From assembly GCA_036388475.1 (NCBI GenBank), contig DASVRT010000021.1, positions 85,100-149,099 of the forward strand: a stretch of DNA of 64,000 bases, given 5' to 3'. Source of the DNA: JALZHR01 sp036388475 (lineage in GTDB: Bacteria; Acidobacteriota; Blastocatellia; Pyrinomonadales; Pyrinomonadaceae). Positions 22,645 through 31,498 of the stretch are shown in pieces (the stretch's first letter is position 1; each line of letters opens with the position of its first letter). The notes under the pieces are model-generated. The model was not told where the DNA came from. It made no database searches and saw nothing but the letters and a program-made list of their open reading frames with translations. The position numbers and the translations under genes are program-made.

Positions 22645-25530
22645 ATGACACACAATCTTTTTAATACCAGACAAACATTTAAAACGGGCGGCGGCGAGGA
22701 AGCCGTTTTTTACAGCCTGCCGCAGTTGGAGACGGAAGGCATCGGCGCGGTTTCGCGGCTGCCGATTTCGATTCGCATCGTATTGGAGTCGGTTTTGCGA
22801 AACTTCGACAGGAAAAAAGTGCAGGAAAAAGACGTGCGCAATCTGGCGAATTGGGCGGCGGGCGGCGAACGAATCGAAGAAATTCCGTTCACGGTGGCGC
22901 GCGTTCTTTTGCAGGATTTTACGGGCGTTCCGTTGCTGGTGGATTTGGCGGCGATGCGTTCCGCCGTCGAGCGTATGAACCGCGAGACGAAATTGATTGA
23001 GCCGCTCGTGCCGGTCGATTTGGTGATTGACCACTCCGTTCAGGTCGATTATTCGGGCAGCGAAGCGGCGTATCAGCGCAATATGGAAATCGAGTTTAAC
23101 CGCAACGAGCAGCGTTATCGCTTTCTGAAATGGGGCACGCGGGCGTTTAACGGCTTCGGCGTCGTGCCGCCGGGCATCGGCATCGTTCACCAGGTCAATC
23201 TCGAATATCTGGCGAAAGGCGTTTTCGAGCGCGAAGGCGTTTATTTTCCCGATACCTTAGTCGGCACGGACTCGCACACGACGATGATTAACGGTCTCGG
23301 AATCGTGGCGTGGGGCGTCGGCGGAATCGAAGCCGAAGCGGGAATGCTCGGTCAGCCGGTTTATTTCCTGACGCCGGATGTCGTCGGCGTCAATCTTTCG
23401 GGCGAGCTGCCGCAGGGCGCGACGGCGACGGATTTGGTTCTGAGAATTACCGAAATGCTCCGCAAAGCGAAAGTCGTCGGCAAATTCGTCGAATTTTTCG
23501 GCGAAGGCGCCAGCTCCCTGCACGCGACCGACCGCGCGACGATTGCGAATATGGCTCCCGAATACGGCGCGACGATGGGCTTTTTCGGCGTTGACGACAA
23601 AACTCTGGAATATTTCCGCGCCACGGGACGCGACGAGGCGCACATCGAAACGATTAAAAATTATTACGAAGCGCAAAAGATGTTCGGCATTCCGCAGGAA
23701 GGCGAAGTCGATTACACGACGGTTCTGAATCTGGATTTGGCGACGATTACGCCTTCGGTCGCCGGACCGAAACGCCCGCAGGACCGCATCGAGCTTTCGA
23801 ATCTGGACGACCGTTTCAAAGAGCTTTTCACGCACTCGGTTGCCGAGGGCGGTTACGGGAAAAGTTCGGAAGATTTGGAAAAACGCTTTATGGTGACGAT
23901 GGGCACGCGCACGGCGAAAACCGTCGCGGGCGGCGGTTCGCAGAGTCCGGTTTCAGTCCCGCTGCCAATTTTAAATTCGCCGGTGCAGGGCGATTTAATC
24001 AGCCGCAAGAACACGAACGTGACGACCGAAGTCGAGATGATGAACAACCGCCCGACGCCCGACCGCGTCGAGCACACGGCGGAAGACTCTCCGACGCAGA
24101 CGACCGCCATCGGTCACGGCGACGTTCTGATTGCCGCGATTACAAGCTGTACGAACACGTCGAATCCGTCGGTGATGATTGCCGCCGGAATCGTGGCGAA
24201 AAAGGCTTCGGAAAAGGGAATGAAAGTTCCGCCGTATGTGAAAACTTCGCTCGCGCCCGGCTCGCGCGTCGTCACGGAATATCTGGAAAAAACCGGATTG
24301 CAGACGTATCTGGACGAAATCGGCTTTAATCTCGTCGGCTACGGCTGCACGACCTGCATCGGAAATTCGGGACCGCTGGATTCGAGCATCGAGGAGGAAA
24401 TCGTCGAGCACGATTTGGTCGCCGCTTCGGTGCTGTCGGGCAATCGCAATTTTGAAGCGCGCGTTCACCAGAACATCAAAGCGAATTTTTTGATGTCGCC
24501 GCCGCTGGTCGTCGCTTACGCGCTGGCGGGAACGGTCGTCAGAGACGTTTATCTCGAACCGCTCGGAAAAGACAAGGACGGCAACGACGTTTTTCTGAAA
24601 GACATCTGGGCAAGCCTGGACGAAGTCAAGGAACTCCTGCAAGCCGCGTTCGAGCCGGAAACTTATAAGCGGCTTTACAGCGAATTCGCCGAGCAGAATC
24701 CTTTATGGAACGCGATTCCTTCGACGACCGGCGCGGTTTACGAATGGGATAAAAATTCGACTTATATTCAAGAGCCGCCGTATTTTGAAGATTTTTCGAT
24801 GAACGCCGGAAAATTTTCAAACATCGAAGGCGCGCGCGCGATGGCGATATTCGGCGATTCGGTGACGACCGACCACATTTCGCCCGCCGGTTCGATAAAA
24901 CCGAATTCACCCGCCGGACTTTATTTACAGGAAAAAGGCGTCGAGCCGCAAAACTTCAATTCCTACGGCTCGCGGCGCGGAAATCACGAGGTTATGGTGC
25001 GCGGCACGTTCGCCAACGTGCGCATCAAAAATCTGATGGTCGCGCCGATCGAAGGCGGCTTTACGAAGCATCAGCCCGACGGCGAAGAAATGTCCATCTA
25101 CGACGCGGCGATGAAATATATGGAAGCGGGCACGCCGTCCATCGTTTTCGCCGGGCAGGAATACGGCACGGGTTCTTCGCGCGACTGGGCGGCGAAAGGC
25201 ACGCGGCTATTGGGCGTAAAAGCCGTCGTCGCGCAATCTTTTGAAAGGATACATCGCTCGAATCTGGTCGGAATGGGCGTGCTGCCTTTGCAGTTTAAAG
25301 AAGGCGAAAGCGCGCAGTCCTTAGGATTCGACGGCACGGAAACGTTCGATTTAATCGGACTCGACGGCGCAATCAAACCGCGTCAGGAAGTCGCCTTGAG
25401 AATCACGAAAGAAACCGGCGAAACGCAGGAAGCGACGTTAATCCTGCGCATCGACACGCCGATTGAAGTCGAATACTTCCAGCACGGCGGAATTCTGCCG
25501 TATGTTCTGCGCCAGCTTCTGAACAATTGA
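22645..25530 (+). CDS. acnA: Aconitate hydratase A
   Basis: A 961-residue TCA-cycle enzyme that converts citrate to isocitrate. The three Fe-S cluster ligands are Cys502 (SCTNTSNPSV), Cys568 and Cys571 (GCTTCIGNSG). The N-terminal part shows VGTDSHTTMINGLGI and the swivel domain GQEYGTGSSRDWAAKG and VVAQSFERIHRSNL. At 961 residues it is about 60 longer than typical AcnA; the extra length is mainly a low-conservation segment near residues 425-490 (before GHGDVLIAAITSC). No clear Shine-Dalgarno is present. It has a good promoter and a strong downstream hairpin, so it is probably monocistronic. Confidence 0.96.
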   Translation: MTHNLFNTRQTFKTGGGEEAVFYSLPQLETEGIGAVSRLPISIRIVLESVLRNFDRKKVQEKDVRNLANWAAGGERIEEIPFTVARVLLQDFTGVPLLVDLAAMRSAVERMNRETKLIEPLVPVDLVIDHSVQVDYSGSEAAYQRNMEIEFNRNEQRYRFLKWGTRAFNGFGVVPPGIGIVHQVNLEYLAKGVFEREGVYFPDTLVGTDSHTTMINGLGIVAWGVGGIEAEAGMLGQPVYFLTPDVVGVNLSGELPQGATATDLVLRITEMLRKAKVVGKFVEFFGEGASSLHATDRATIANMAPEYGATMGFFGVDDKTLEYFRATGRDEAHIETIKNYYEAQKMFGIPQEGEVDYTTVLNLDLATITPSVAGPKRPQDRIELSNLDDRFKELFTHSVAEGGYGKSSEDLEKRFMVTMGTRTAKTVAGGGSQSPVSVPLPILNSPVQGDLISRKNTNVTTEVEMMNNRPTPDRVEHTAEDSPTQTTAIGHGDVLIAAITSCTNTSNPSVMIAAGIVAKKASEKGMKVPPYVKTSLAPGSRVVTEYLEKTGLQTYLDEIGFNLVGYGCTTCIGNSGPLDSSIEEEIVEHDLVAASVLSGNRNFEARVHQNIKANFLMSPPLVVAYALAGTVVRDVYLEPLGKDKDGNDVFLKDIWASLDEVKELLQAAFEPETYKRLYSEFAEQNPLWNAIPSTTGAVYEWDKNSTYIQEPPYFEDFSMNAGKFSNIEGARAMAIFGDSVTTDHISPAGSIKPNSPAGLYLQEKGVEPQNFNSYGSRRGNHEVMVRGTFANVRIKNLMVAPIEGGFTKHQPDGEEMSIYDAAMKYMEAGTPSIVFAGQEYGTGSSRDWAAKGTRLLGVKAVVAQSFERIHRSNLVGMGVLPLQFKEGESAQSLGFDGTETFDLIGLDGAIKPRQEVALRITKETGETQEATLILRIDTPIEVEYFQHGGILPYVLRQLLNN

Positions 25531-25541
25531 ACCGATAATTA

Positions 25542-25709
25542 GCGGATTAACGTAGATGACGCCGATAATACGGAAGATGAAACAGCCCGCGAAAAACACG
25601 AAAAAGACTAAAATGATTCTTAAATCATTTTAGTCTTTCCTTTCGTATATTTCGCGCGTATCGCGGGCTGAAATAAAGCGAATAATCTGCGTCTCCCGCG
25701 TTAATCCGC
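25542..25709. repeat. Triple-nested inverted repeat after acnA
   Basis: Outer arms GCGGATTAACG/CGTTAATCCGC (25542-25552, 25699-25709), middle arms AGCCCGCGA/TCGCGGGCT (25584-25592, 25661-25669) and an inner perfect 16-bp stem AAAGACTAAAATGATT/AATCATTTTAGTCTTT with a 4-base loop (25603-25638). The inner stem can act as the acnA terminator. Confidence 0.85.
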
Positions 25710-25726
25710 GGCAAAACTTTTTTTAA

Positions 25727-26449
25727 ATGATAACCACCATCGCCTTTGACGCCGACGATACGCTCTGGCATAACGAGCGGCTTTTTCTTTCCATCAAGGA
25801 CAAATACAAAAGCCTGCTTGCCGAATACCGCGCAGGCGACTGGATAGAACAACGCCTGGACGAAGCCGAAACGCGCAACATACAGCATTTCGGCTACGGC
25901 ATCAAAGGCTTTACGCTTTCGATGATTGAGACCGCCTGCGAGCTGACCGAAGGACGCATCACGGGCGACAAAATCCTGGAGATTATCAATTTTGCCCGCG
26001 AGATGCTCGCCGCGCCGATCGACGTGCTCGAAGGCGTCAGGGAAACAATCGAAGCCTTATCCGGCGAATACCGGCTGATGGTCATCACGAAAGGCGATTT
26101 ATTAGACCAGGAAGCAAAGCTGGCGCGCAGCGGCTTGGGCGATTATTTCAAGGCGTTCGAAATTGTTCCCCGAAAAGACCGCGGGATTTATAAATACATT
26201 CTCCGGCGGCATCAAATCCGCGCCGAAGAATTCGTGATGGTCGGAAATTCTCTGAAATCCGACATCCTGCCCGTCGTGGAAATCGGCGGAACCGCCGTTC
26301 ACGTCCCGTATGAAACCGAGTGGTTTCACGAAAAGGTTTCCGACGAGGAATTAAAAGGCAAGGACTTCGCGCGATTAAACAGCATCGCCGAATTACCCGC
26401 CTGGTTGAAAAAAAACGGAAAGCGGAAAACGGTAAACGAAAAGTGGTAA
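25727..26449 (+). CDS. HAD-family hydrolase (phosphatase)
   Basis: A 240-residue HAD-superfamily protein. Motif I FDADDTLW has the nucleophile Asp8 and acid/base Asp10; motif II is VITKGDL near 105; Lys in motif III is near KDRGIYKYI; motif IV VGNSLKSDILP near 166-176 replaces the usual GDxxxxD with GNSxxSD. A cap of helices (about 20-90) suggests a small-molecule phosphatase. The C-terminal residues (KKNGKRKTVNEKW) and the TAA stop are encoded by the left arm of a heptad repeat, so the protein tail was changed by repeat insertion. Substrate unknown. Confidence 0.87.
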   Translation: MITTIAFDADDTLWHNERLFLSIKDKYKSLLAEYRAGDWIEQRLDEAETRNIQHFGYGIKGFTLSMIETACELTEGRITGDKILEIINFAREMLAAPIDVLEGVRETIEALSGEYRLMVITKGDLLDQEAKLARSGLGDYFKAFEIVPRKDRGIYKYILRRHQIRAEEFVMVGNSLKSDILPVVEIGGTAVHVPYETEWFHEKVSDEELKGKDFARLNSIAELPAWLKKNGKRKTVNEKW

Positions 26450-26512
26450 GTTCGTCACTTTATAACTGCAACTTACCGTTTACCGTTTACCGTTTTCCGT
26501 TTAAAAAGCGTT
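26408..26512. repeat. Heptad-armed hairpin, GGTAAAC type, copy 1
   Basis: Units GGAAAGC, GGAAAAC and GGTAAAC on the left pair with GTTTACC and GTTTTCC units on the right. The core GGTAAGTTCGTCAC through CTGCAACTTACCG matches that at 35192-35281. It runs into the upstream coding region and gives its stop. Confidence 0.85.
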
Positions 26513-26598
26513 CCCGCTTTTAAGGCTTTTCGGTTGCAAAAATGCGAGCAAACATTTAGAGTTATGTTTTAAATTTTCAAACTCCAAAAGGCAGTATT

Positions 26599-27201
26599 AT
26601 GATTAAAAAACTTACATTTCTACTATTCGTTTTCACCTTTGCCGGTCTGGCGCAGGCAAACGCTCAAACCATCGTCGCGCCCGAAAAACAAGCCGCGATA
26701 AAAGAACTGGTCGCGATAATTCAAGCCGACAATAAAGTCGAAGATTTGGTTCAGATGATGTCCGCCCAGATGCAGGTGACCAGCAAGACAATCTTTAAGG
26801 CGCTGCTCGACGAGCGAACGGATTTAACCGCGGCGGAAAGAAAGTCGCTCGAAGACGCTTTCGCCGCCAGCCAGAACGAATCAGCCCGGCGTTACCAGGA
26901 AAAGTTTGCGCAAAAGCTCGATTTGAAAGCGATAATGGAAGAAACCTCAATCGCCATCTACGACAAGCATTACACGCTGGAAGAAGTCCGCGACCTGACA
27001 GCTTTTTACAAATCGCCGACCGGACAAAAATCACTCCGGCTGATGCCCGCGATAATGTCCGATTCGATGCAGGCAATGCAGGATAAACTCCTGCCGAAAA
27101 TTCCCGTCATCATCCGCGAAATCGAGGAAGACATCCGCCGCGAAGCCGAAGAAAAAATAAACGCCAAAAAACCGCGCGCCAAAAAACCCGCCGCCGAATA
27201 A
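26599..27201 (+). CDS. Secreted DUF2059-domain protein
   Basis: A 200-residue protein with an N-terminal signal peptide (about 1-22, ending ANAQ). The helical body ends in the segment LTAFYKSPTGQKSLRLMPAI near 134-153, the hallmark of DUF2059, a periplasmic domain of unknown role. The C-terminus is rich in Lys, Arg and Ala (KKPRAKKPAAE), which may bind the wall or nucleic acids. TTGCAA at 26534 and TAGAGT at 26557 make a possible promoter. A perfect terminator follows. Confidence 0.85.
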   Translation: MIKKLTFLLFVFTFAGLAQANAQTIVAPEKQAAIKELVAIIQADNKVEDLVQMMSAQMQVTSKTIFKALLDERTDLTAAERKSLEDAFAASQNESARRYQEKFAQKLDLKAIMEETSIAIYDKHYTLEEVRDLTAFYKSPTGQKSLRLMPAIMSDSMQAMQDKLLPKIPVIIREIEEDIRREAEEKINAKKPRAKKPAAE

Positions 27202-27259
27202 TCAGGCGCCCGACGAAAGACGAAATCCTTTCTTTCCGCTTTATCTTCCGTAAATCGCG

Positions 27260-27293
27260 AAAAAGCCGGACTGCCTGCACAGTCCGGCTTTTT
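27260..27293 (+). terminator. Intrinsic terminator after the DUF2059 gene
   Basis: Perfect 14-bp stem AAAAAGCCGGACTG / CAGTCCGGCTTTTT with the 6-base loop CCTGCA and a T-rich tail. Confidence 0.9.
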
Positions 27294-27419
27294 CTTTTAT
27301 CTTTCCTCTGGAATTCGATTTATTTTTTCTTTCCGGGAAACATATTTACGTATTTGCCTGCTTCGTGTTTCTCGGCGGTTTCTGCTTATTTTTCGTTTAC
27401 AGCCTCTCGAAAGCAAAAA

Positions 27420-28583
27420 TTAATATTTGCCGCCCGAAACGCTTGTTTTCAGATTCATAAGACTCGAAGAATCGGCGTAGAAATCGAGCGAGTCGAAATC
27501 TTCCTGCACCGACAGGACGCGAATCGCCTCGGTGAAGACGTAGCGTTTGCTTCTGACCTCGAAGATATAAGTTTCTCCGACCGTCACGCCTTCGAAGCGG
27601 TAATAACCGAACGCGTTGGAGCGCGCCGTGCGGACATTGCCGGTATTGTCATACATCAGCATCTGCGCGTTGGCGAGCGGCGAGCCGGAAGGCGAGTAAA
27701 TGCGCCCGCCGATATTGGCGGCAGCGGCGGTCGGCGCGAAAGGTCCGAGGATAACGTTATTGACGCCGATCCACTCGTCGGGTCCGGCGGCGTTGGAAGT
27801 AATAAGTCTGACCTGCACCTGCGGTTGATTGTTGACCGCCGCGGGAAGCGCCACAAATCTCGTCGTGGTTCTGCCTGAGATATTCGGTCCGTCGGTCGCG
27901 TCCGCAATGTATCCCGTCGGAACGTTGACGAAAGGTCCGCTCTCGCCGATTCTGTATTGCAGGGCAATCTGCGAAACCGACGAGTTGTTGCCGGCGTCCA
28001 CGTCGCGGACGCGATAGCTCATATTAATGCCGGTGCGCCCGGTAGTCTTGATGTAAAACACCATATACGGATTATCCGCCTGCACGTTGCCCTGAAATCC
28101 GTAGCAGATGTTGTTGGCGTCGGGCGCGCGGTCGAATTCAGCCAAGCCTCCGTTGTTGACGGCGCTCGTGTTGCCTTTATTCGCCTGGATATAAGTGTCG
28201 GCGGTCAAAGGAAGCGGAAAACCGGCTCCGGTTTCCGTGCCGGTGACGGTTTGCGGGTCGACGCCCTCGGCGGCAAGGTCATCGCCGCGATAGCCCTGGA
28301 CGTGCGGAACATTGCTCCAATCGTGGTTGGAAGAAATGATGTCGGCACTCGCCGGGTCGGCGGTCAGGGACAGCGAAAGATTACCGCTCGAAAAATCGTA
28401 ATAAGTGCTGCTGGCGGAAACGGATGTGCCGAGCGAAAAACGCTCCGGCAAGACATCGCCGTTTCCGCCGAAAGGCAGCGGCAAAGTAAAACCGAAAAAT
28501 AAAACGAAAACTAAACACAAAGCGACAAAAAAACTCGCCCCCTTCTGCACGAATGCAGATTTACCTAATAAAGTTTTGTGCAT
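27420..28583 (-). CDS. Secreted protein with carboxypeptidase-regulatory-like domain
   Basis: A 387-residue exported protein. Residues about 20-38 form a long signal segment (FFVALCLVFVLFFGFTLPLP). The middle portion (about 60-285) is a beta-rich region without a family I recognise, perhaps a jelly-roll or adhesion module. The last ~90 residues, from IGGRIYSPSGSPLANAQ through NAFGYYRFEGVTVGETY, form a CarboxypepD_reg-like beta-sandwich that is common in acidobacterial surface proteins. The start has AAGGAT eight bases upstream. It faces the DUF2059 gene across its terminator. Confidence 0.8.
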   Translation of the reverse strand: MHKTLLGKSAFVQKGASFFVALCLVFVLFFGFTLPLPFGGNGDVLPERFSLGTSVSASSTYYDFSSGNLSLSLTADPASADIISSNHDWSNVPHVQGYRGDDLAAEGVDPQTVTGTETGAGFPLPLTADTYIQANKGNTSAVNNGGLAEFDRAPDANNICYGFQGNVQADNPYMVFYIKTTGRTGINMSYRVRDVDAGNNSSVSQIALQYRIGESGPFVNVPTGYIADATDGPNISGRTTTRFVALPAAVNNQPQVQVRLITSNAAGPDEWIGVNNVILGPFAPTAAAANIGGRIYSPSGSPLANAQMLMYDNTGNVRTARSNAFGYYRFEGVTVGETYIFEVRSKRYVFTEAIRVLSVQEDFDSLDFYADSSSLMNLKTSVSGGKY

Positions 28584-29217
28584 ATTCTTATCCTTTGTAG
28601 AAATTGAAATAAAAAAAGAATTGTTGAAAGTAGAAATCGTGGGACGATTTAGCAGATAGAAAACACTACTGAAAGCGAGTGTCTTAAATATCGCAGCAAT
28701 TGATGGATTTTAGTTGGGATAAATGAAAGTCGGTTTTTGAAATTCGATTTGAAGATATTTGTTTTCGAAAAACAAAAGCTATCACCGGAAATATAATGTC
28801 AGAAATTTCATTAAAATACAAGAAACTTGATAAAAAATGTTAAACCGCCCGGCGAAAACACTGGAAAGAAAGCAGATGCGGCGGAAATCGACGCGTCGAG
28901 AGGCAAAATTTCCAAAGAAAAAGCGGAGAAAAGCGAAATCAAATCCAAATCCGCAGACGCCGTCTTAAAAATTGATTTACTGAACAATTATTCGTCTTTG
29001 GCGAGAGCCGCCTGAATCCGATTGAGGCGTTAAGATATGAATAGCAAGAAAGAGGATTCACCACAAGAACCGAAGGAATACAAAGGAAATTCAAACAGGG
29101 CAGACAGAATAATCAAGTTAAAAGACTTTTCTTATCTGAGTTAATCCGTGTATCTTTCTTAGTGTTCTTTGTGTCTTTGCGGTGAAGAATATTTGTGTCG
29201 AATATTAAAGGAGAAAC
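28584..29217. other. 634-bp gap, no gene seen
   Basis: Between a leftward secreted-protein gene and the rightward ybjQ gene. A TTG-initiated 62-codon frame at 28827-29015 is Lys-rich and has no ribosome-binding site, so I do not call it. The region is AT-rich, carries a small hairpin TTGTTTTCGAAAAACAA near 28762-28778, and a repeat element at 29055-29188. Confidence 0.6.
29055..29188. repeat. Element with GATTCACC/GGTGAA ends, copy 2
   Basis: Begins GATTCACCACAAG and ends CTTTGCGGTGAA. In reverse complement it shares TTCACCG, CACAAAGAACACTAAGAAA and GATACACGGATTAA with the copy at 1304-1427. It lies just upstream of ybjQ and ends 30 bp before its ATG. Confidence 0.65.
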
Positions 29218-29550
29218 ATGATTGTTACAACCGGAAACGAAGTGGAAATGGGCAGAATCGTTCAATATTTGGGTGTCGTGCGCGGCATCGTCGTGCGCAG
29301 TCCGAGCATCGGGCAGGGAATTGTCGGCGGGCTGAAGTCGATTATCGGCGGAAACATCGAGGAATTCTCGCAGGTTTGCGAGGCGGCGCGCCTCGAAGCC
29401 TTTAACCGGATGCTCAAGCAGGCACACGAAATCGGCGCGGACGCCGTTATCGGGATGCGCTACGATGCGACCGAATTCAGCCAGTCGGCGACCGAAGTTC
29501 TGGCTTACGGAACGGCGGTTAAACTAGTGAACAAAGAAGACGAGAACTGA
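29218..29550 (+). CDS. YbjQ/UPF0145 family protein
   Basis: A 110-residue protein of the YbjQ (heavy-metal-binding-like) family, with the signatures GVVRGIVVRSPSIGQG near 20-35, ARLEAFNRMLKQAHEIGADAVIG (split motif near 61-82) and EVLAYGTAVKL near the end. Members are small pentameric or decameric cytosolic proteins of unknown function. AAAGGAG lies five bases before the ATG. The last residues and TGA stop (KEDEN) are encoded by the CTGAGAA-type repeat that follows. Confidence 0.92.
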   Translation: MIVTTGNEVEMGRIVQYLGVVRGIVVRSPSIGQGIVGGLKSIIGGNIEEFSQVCEAARLEAFNRMLKQAHEIGADAVIGMRYDATEFSQSATEVLAYGTAVKLVNKEDEN

Positions 29551-29613
29551 GAACTGAGAATTGAGAACGGAAGATATTCATTCTTAATTCGCACTTCTCA
29601 GTTCTCAGTTAAG
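29540..29613. repeat. Heptad-armed hairpin, CTGAGAA type
   Basis: GAGAACTGAGAACTGAGAAT on the left and CTTCTCAGTTCTCAGTT on the right, with a core beginning GGAAGATATTC. It sits between convergent genes and touches both stops. Confidence 0.85.
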
Positions 29614-30739
29614 GAAGAAACGAGCCTTTGCCGTTGCGCCCGATGCGCATATTGACGAGCCAGTCGAGCCAGCGATATTTCAAGGCTTTCGGCGCGAGAT
29701 GCTCGGTGATGGCAAAGGCTTCGTGGCGCGAGCCGTCGGGACATTTTATTTCCGTCTCGCTCAGGAATCGCAGGTAAAAGAAGCTCGCGTCAATCAATTT
29801 GGTTTGGCGGACGGAAAATTTAACGTCTCCGGCGGTCGAAAAATTTAATGACTTCGGGTATTTCATCCCGAATATGTTGCGCGCGTAATCGGCTTCTTCG
29901 CAGTCGGCGTCGCTTGCTTTCAGCTCGCCGTTTTTGATGAGAAAAAGCTTGGTCGTCGGTTTCGCGCCCGCTTCCTTATAACGGTAAAAAACCGCCGTCG
30001 CATCGGTAAAATGCGCGCGTCCCCATTGCCAGTCCTGCACGGTTTCCGCCAGCCAGCGCGCGTCCGTGTTGTGGTCGTGATAACCCGTGCCGCGAAAATG
30101 ATGAACGTCTTTCAGCCTGCCTTTACTTTGAAAAACTTCGATTTTTCCCGTAACGTCCGAACGCGGCGCAACCAGATTCCAGTTGTGTGAATTCGCCTGG
30201 GGCGCAAAGTCCTGTTCCGGCAGAAAATCGCTCTCAATCGAAAGCCATTCGAGCCTCGCTTTTAATTTATAATTTTTGCGCAGGGTCGCGTTGATTTTTA
30301 AAAGATAGCCCGAACCGTAAGGCGCGGTTTCAAATTTGAATTCGTTTTCGCCCAATCTACAAGCCGGAGTTTTCTCGTCGCCGAAAAACTGTTCGGGCGG
30401 AAACTCGTTAATCGCGCGGTAAAGCGGCTTGCCGTCCTTGTAATAAATAAAAACCAGCGCCGGAAAACGCGGCGGATTGCGGATTGCGGATTGCGGATTG
30501 CCGCTCTCGACACTCGCGCTCGCCGTCCGGCTTTCAATCAACTTATTGTAGCGCGGCGAAAAGATGAAATTGTCGAGAAAAATCACGACAATCGCCTCGC
30601 GCCCGTCGTCGGAAAGCGCGTCGAAATACCACCATTCGTAACCGCGCGCGTCGCGCTTCGGATGCCAGACGTCCGCCGCGATGCTTGACGAATAGGAAAA
30701 TTTTTCAGGCAGAACCTGTTCTGTCGTTGCCGTCGCCAT
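29609..30739 (-). CDS. CrtC-like (hydroxyneurosporene synthase / carotenoid 1,2-hydratase) protein
   Basis: A 376-residue double-lipocalin protein of the CrtC family. YEWWYFDAL at residues 34-42 and FRGTGYHDHN near 214-223 are the family signatures. Characterised members hydrate carotenoids, and others act as Diels-Alderase-like cyclases; which applies is unknown and no carotenoid gene lies nearby. Residues about 72-91 (containing SGNPQSAIRNPP) are encoded by four tandem copies of CGGATTG and look like an insertion in a loop. The frame is intact. It ends in the right arm of a hairpin. Confidence 0.82.
   Translation of the reverse strand: MATATTEQVLPEKFSYSSSIAADVWHPKRDARGYEWWYFDALSDDGREAIVVIFLDNFIFSPRYNKLIESRTASASVESGNPQSAIRNPPRFPALVFIYYKDGKPLYRAINEFPPEQFFGDEKTPACRLGENEFKFETAPYGSGYLLKINATLRKNYKLKARLEWLSIESDFLPEQDFAPQANSHNWNLVAPRSDVTGKIEVFQSKGRLKDVHHFRGTGYHDHNTDARWLAETVQDWQWGRAHFTDATAVFYRYKEAGAKPTTKLFLIKNGELKASDADCEEADYARNIFGMKYPKSLNFSTAGDVKFSVRQTKLIDASFFYLRFLSETEIKCPDGSRHEAFAITEHLAPKALKYRWLDWLVNMRIGRNGKGSFLP
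30472..30508. repeat. In-frame CGGATTG heptad array inside the CrtC-like gene
   Basis: Four consecutive copies of CGGATTG preceded by a partial copy. On the coding strand it gives the peptide NPQSAIRNP. No inverted partner is seen nearby. Confidence 0.9.
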
Positions 30740-30943
30740 CTGATTTTTGCCTCGTTAGGGAAATTTGAAAAACAAAAACCTAAAACGAAAGTTACCCGCA
30801 AACCGGCGCAAAGTCAAAATTTTTTTTATAAAGCGGGCTTTCGCCTTATCATTAAATAACGGCAAACTTTTATTTCTTAAGTCGAATCTTTAAGATTGTT
30901 CAAGATAATCTCTCCCGATTCTTTTGAGAAGGGAAATAAAAAA

Positions 30944-31324
30944 ATGAAAATTGGAACAAAAGCGTTTTTGTTGATTTTGATTCTGGCAATCGGTCTTTTC
31001 GCCGCCGGTCTGGCGAAGCGCCTTAGCATCGGTGAGATTGAAGCAAATTCCTCGAAATATGTCGGCAAAAAAGTCACCGTCGCCGGAACGGTCGAAACCG
31101 GCTACGGCGTTTCGCTGCCGGAGATATTAATCCGCAAAGGCACGGGCGGCACTTATAAAATCGACGACGGCACGGGCGAAATCTGGGTTGTCACGCAGCG
31201 AAGCGTTCCGCAAAAAGGTGCGCGCCTCAGCGTGAAAGGCAAAATTCAAAACGGCGTGACGATTGACGGCAAAAATTACGGTCTGGTTTTATACGAGGAC
31301 GACCGGCGTTTCGAGAAAAAGTAA
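30944..31324 (+). CDS. Membrane-anchored small OB-fold protein
   Basis: A 126-residue protein. Residues 5-24 form one hydrophobic helix (FLLILILAIGLFAAGLA), an uncleaved anchor or signal. The rest (about 30-120) has the strand pattern of an OB-fold: VGKKVTVAGTVETG, TYKIDDGTGEIWVVT and GARLSVKGKIQNG. Similar domains bind nucleic acid or act as periplasmic folds (BOF, CcmE-like). I choose the ATG at 30944, preceded by GAAGGGAAA. A strong terminator follows, so it is likely a single-gene unit. Confidence 0.78.
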   Translation: MKIGTKAFLLILILAIGLFAAGLAKRLSIGEIEANSSKYVGKKVTVAGTVETGYGVSLPEILIRKGTGGTYKIDDGTGEIWVVTQRSVPQKGARLSVKGKIQNGVTIDGKNYGLVLYEDDRRFEKK

Positions 31325-31347
31325 AGCGCGCGCGCAAATGACAAACG

Positions 31348-31387
31348 GCGAACGGCAAGGTTAAAATCCTTGTCGTTCGCTTTTTTT
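31348..31387 (+). terminator. Intrinsic terminator after the OB-fold gene
   Basis: GCGAACGGCAAGG (31348-31360) pairs with CCTTGTCGTTCGC (31368-31380) with one mismatch, followed by seven T. Confidence 0.88.
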
Positions 31388-31418
31388 GGCGGAACCGTCG
31401 GCGTTAGCGGATGGTTTA

Positions 31419-31475
31419 CGAAAGGCGAAAGGCGAAAGGATAAATATCTTTTTCTTTGTTTCAGTTTCGCCTTTC
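31419..31475. repeat. Heptad-armed hairpin, GAAAGGC type
   Basis: Left units ACGAAAG, GCGAAAG, GCGAAAG; right GTTTCGCCTTTC. It lies immediately upstream of the DinB-like gene, 24 bp before its ATG. Confidence 0.7.
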
Positions 31476-31498
31476 AAGCGGGCGGTTCCGACTTTTTT

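Noticed and set aside
28827..29015. Possible 62-residue Lys-rich protein
   Set aside because: It starts with TTG, lacks a ribosome-binding site and lies in an AT-rich gap; nothing supports translation.
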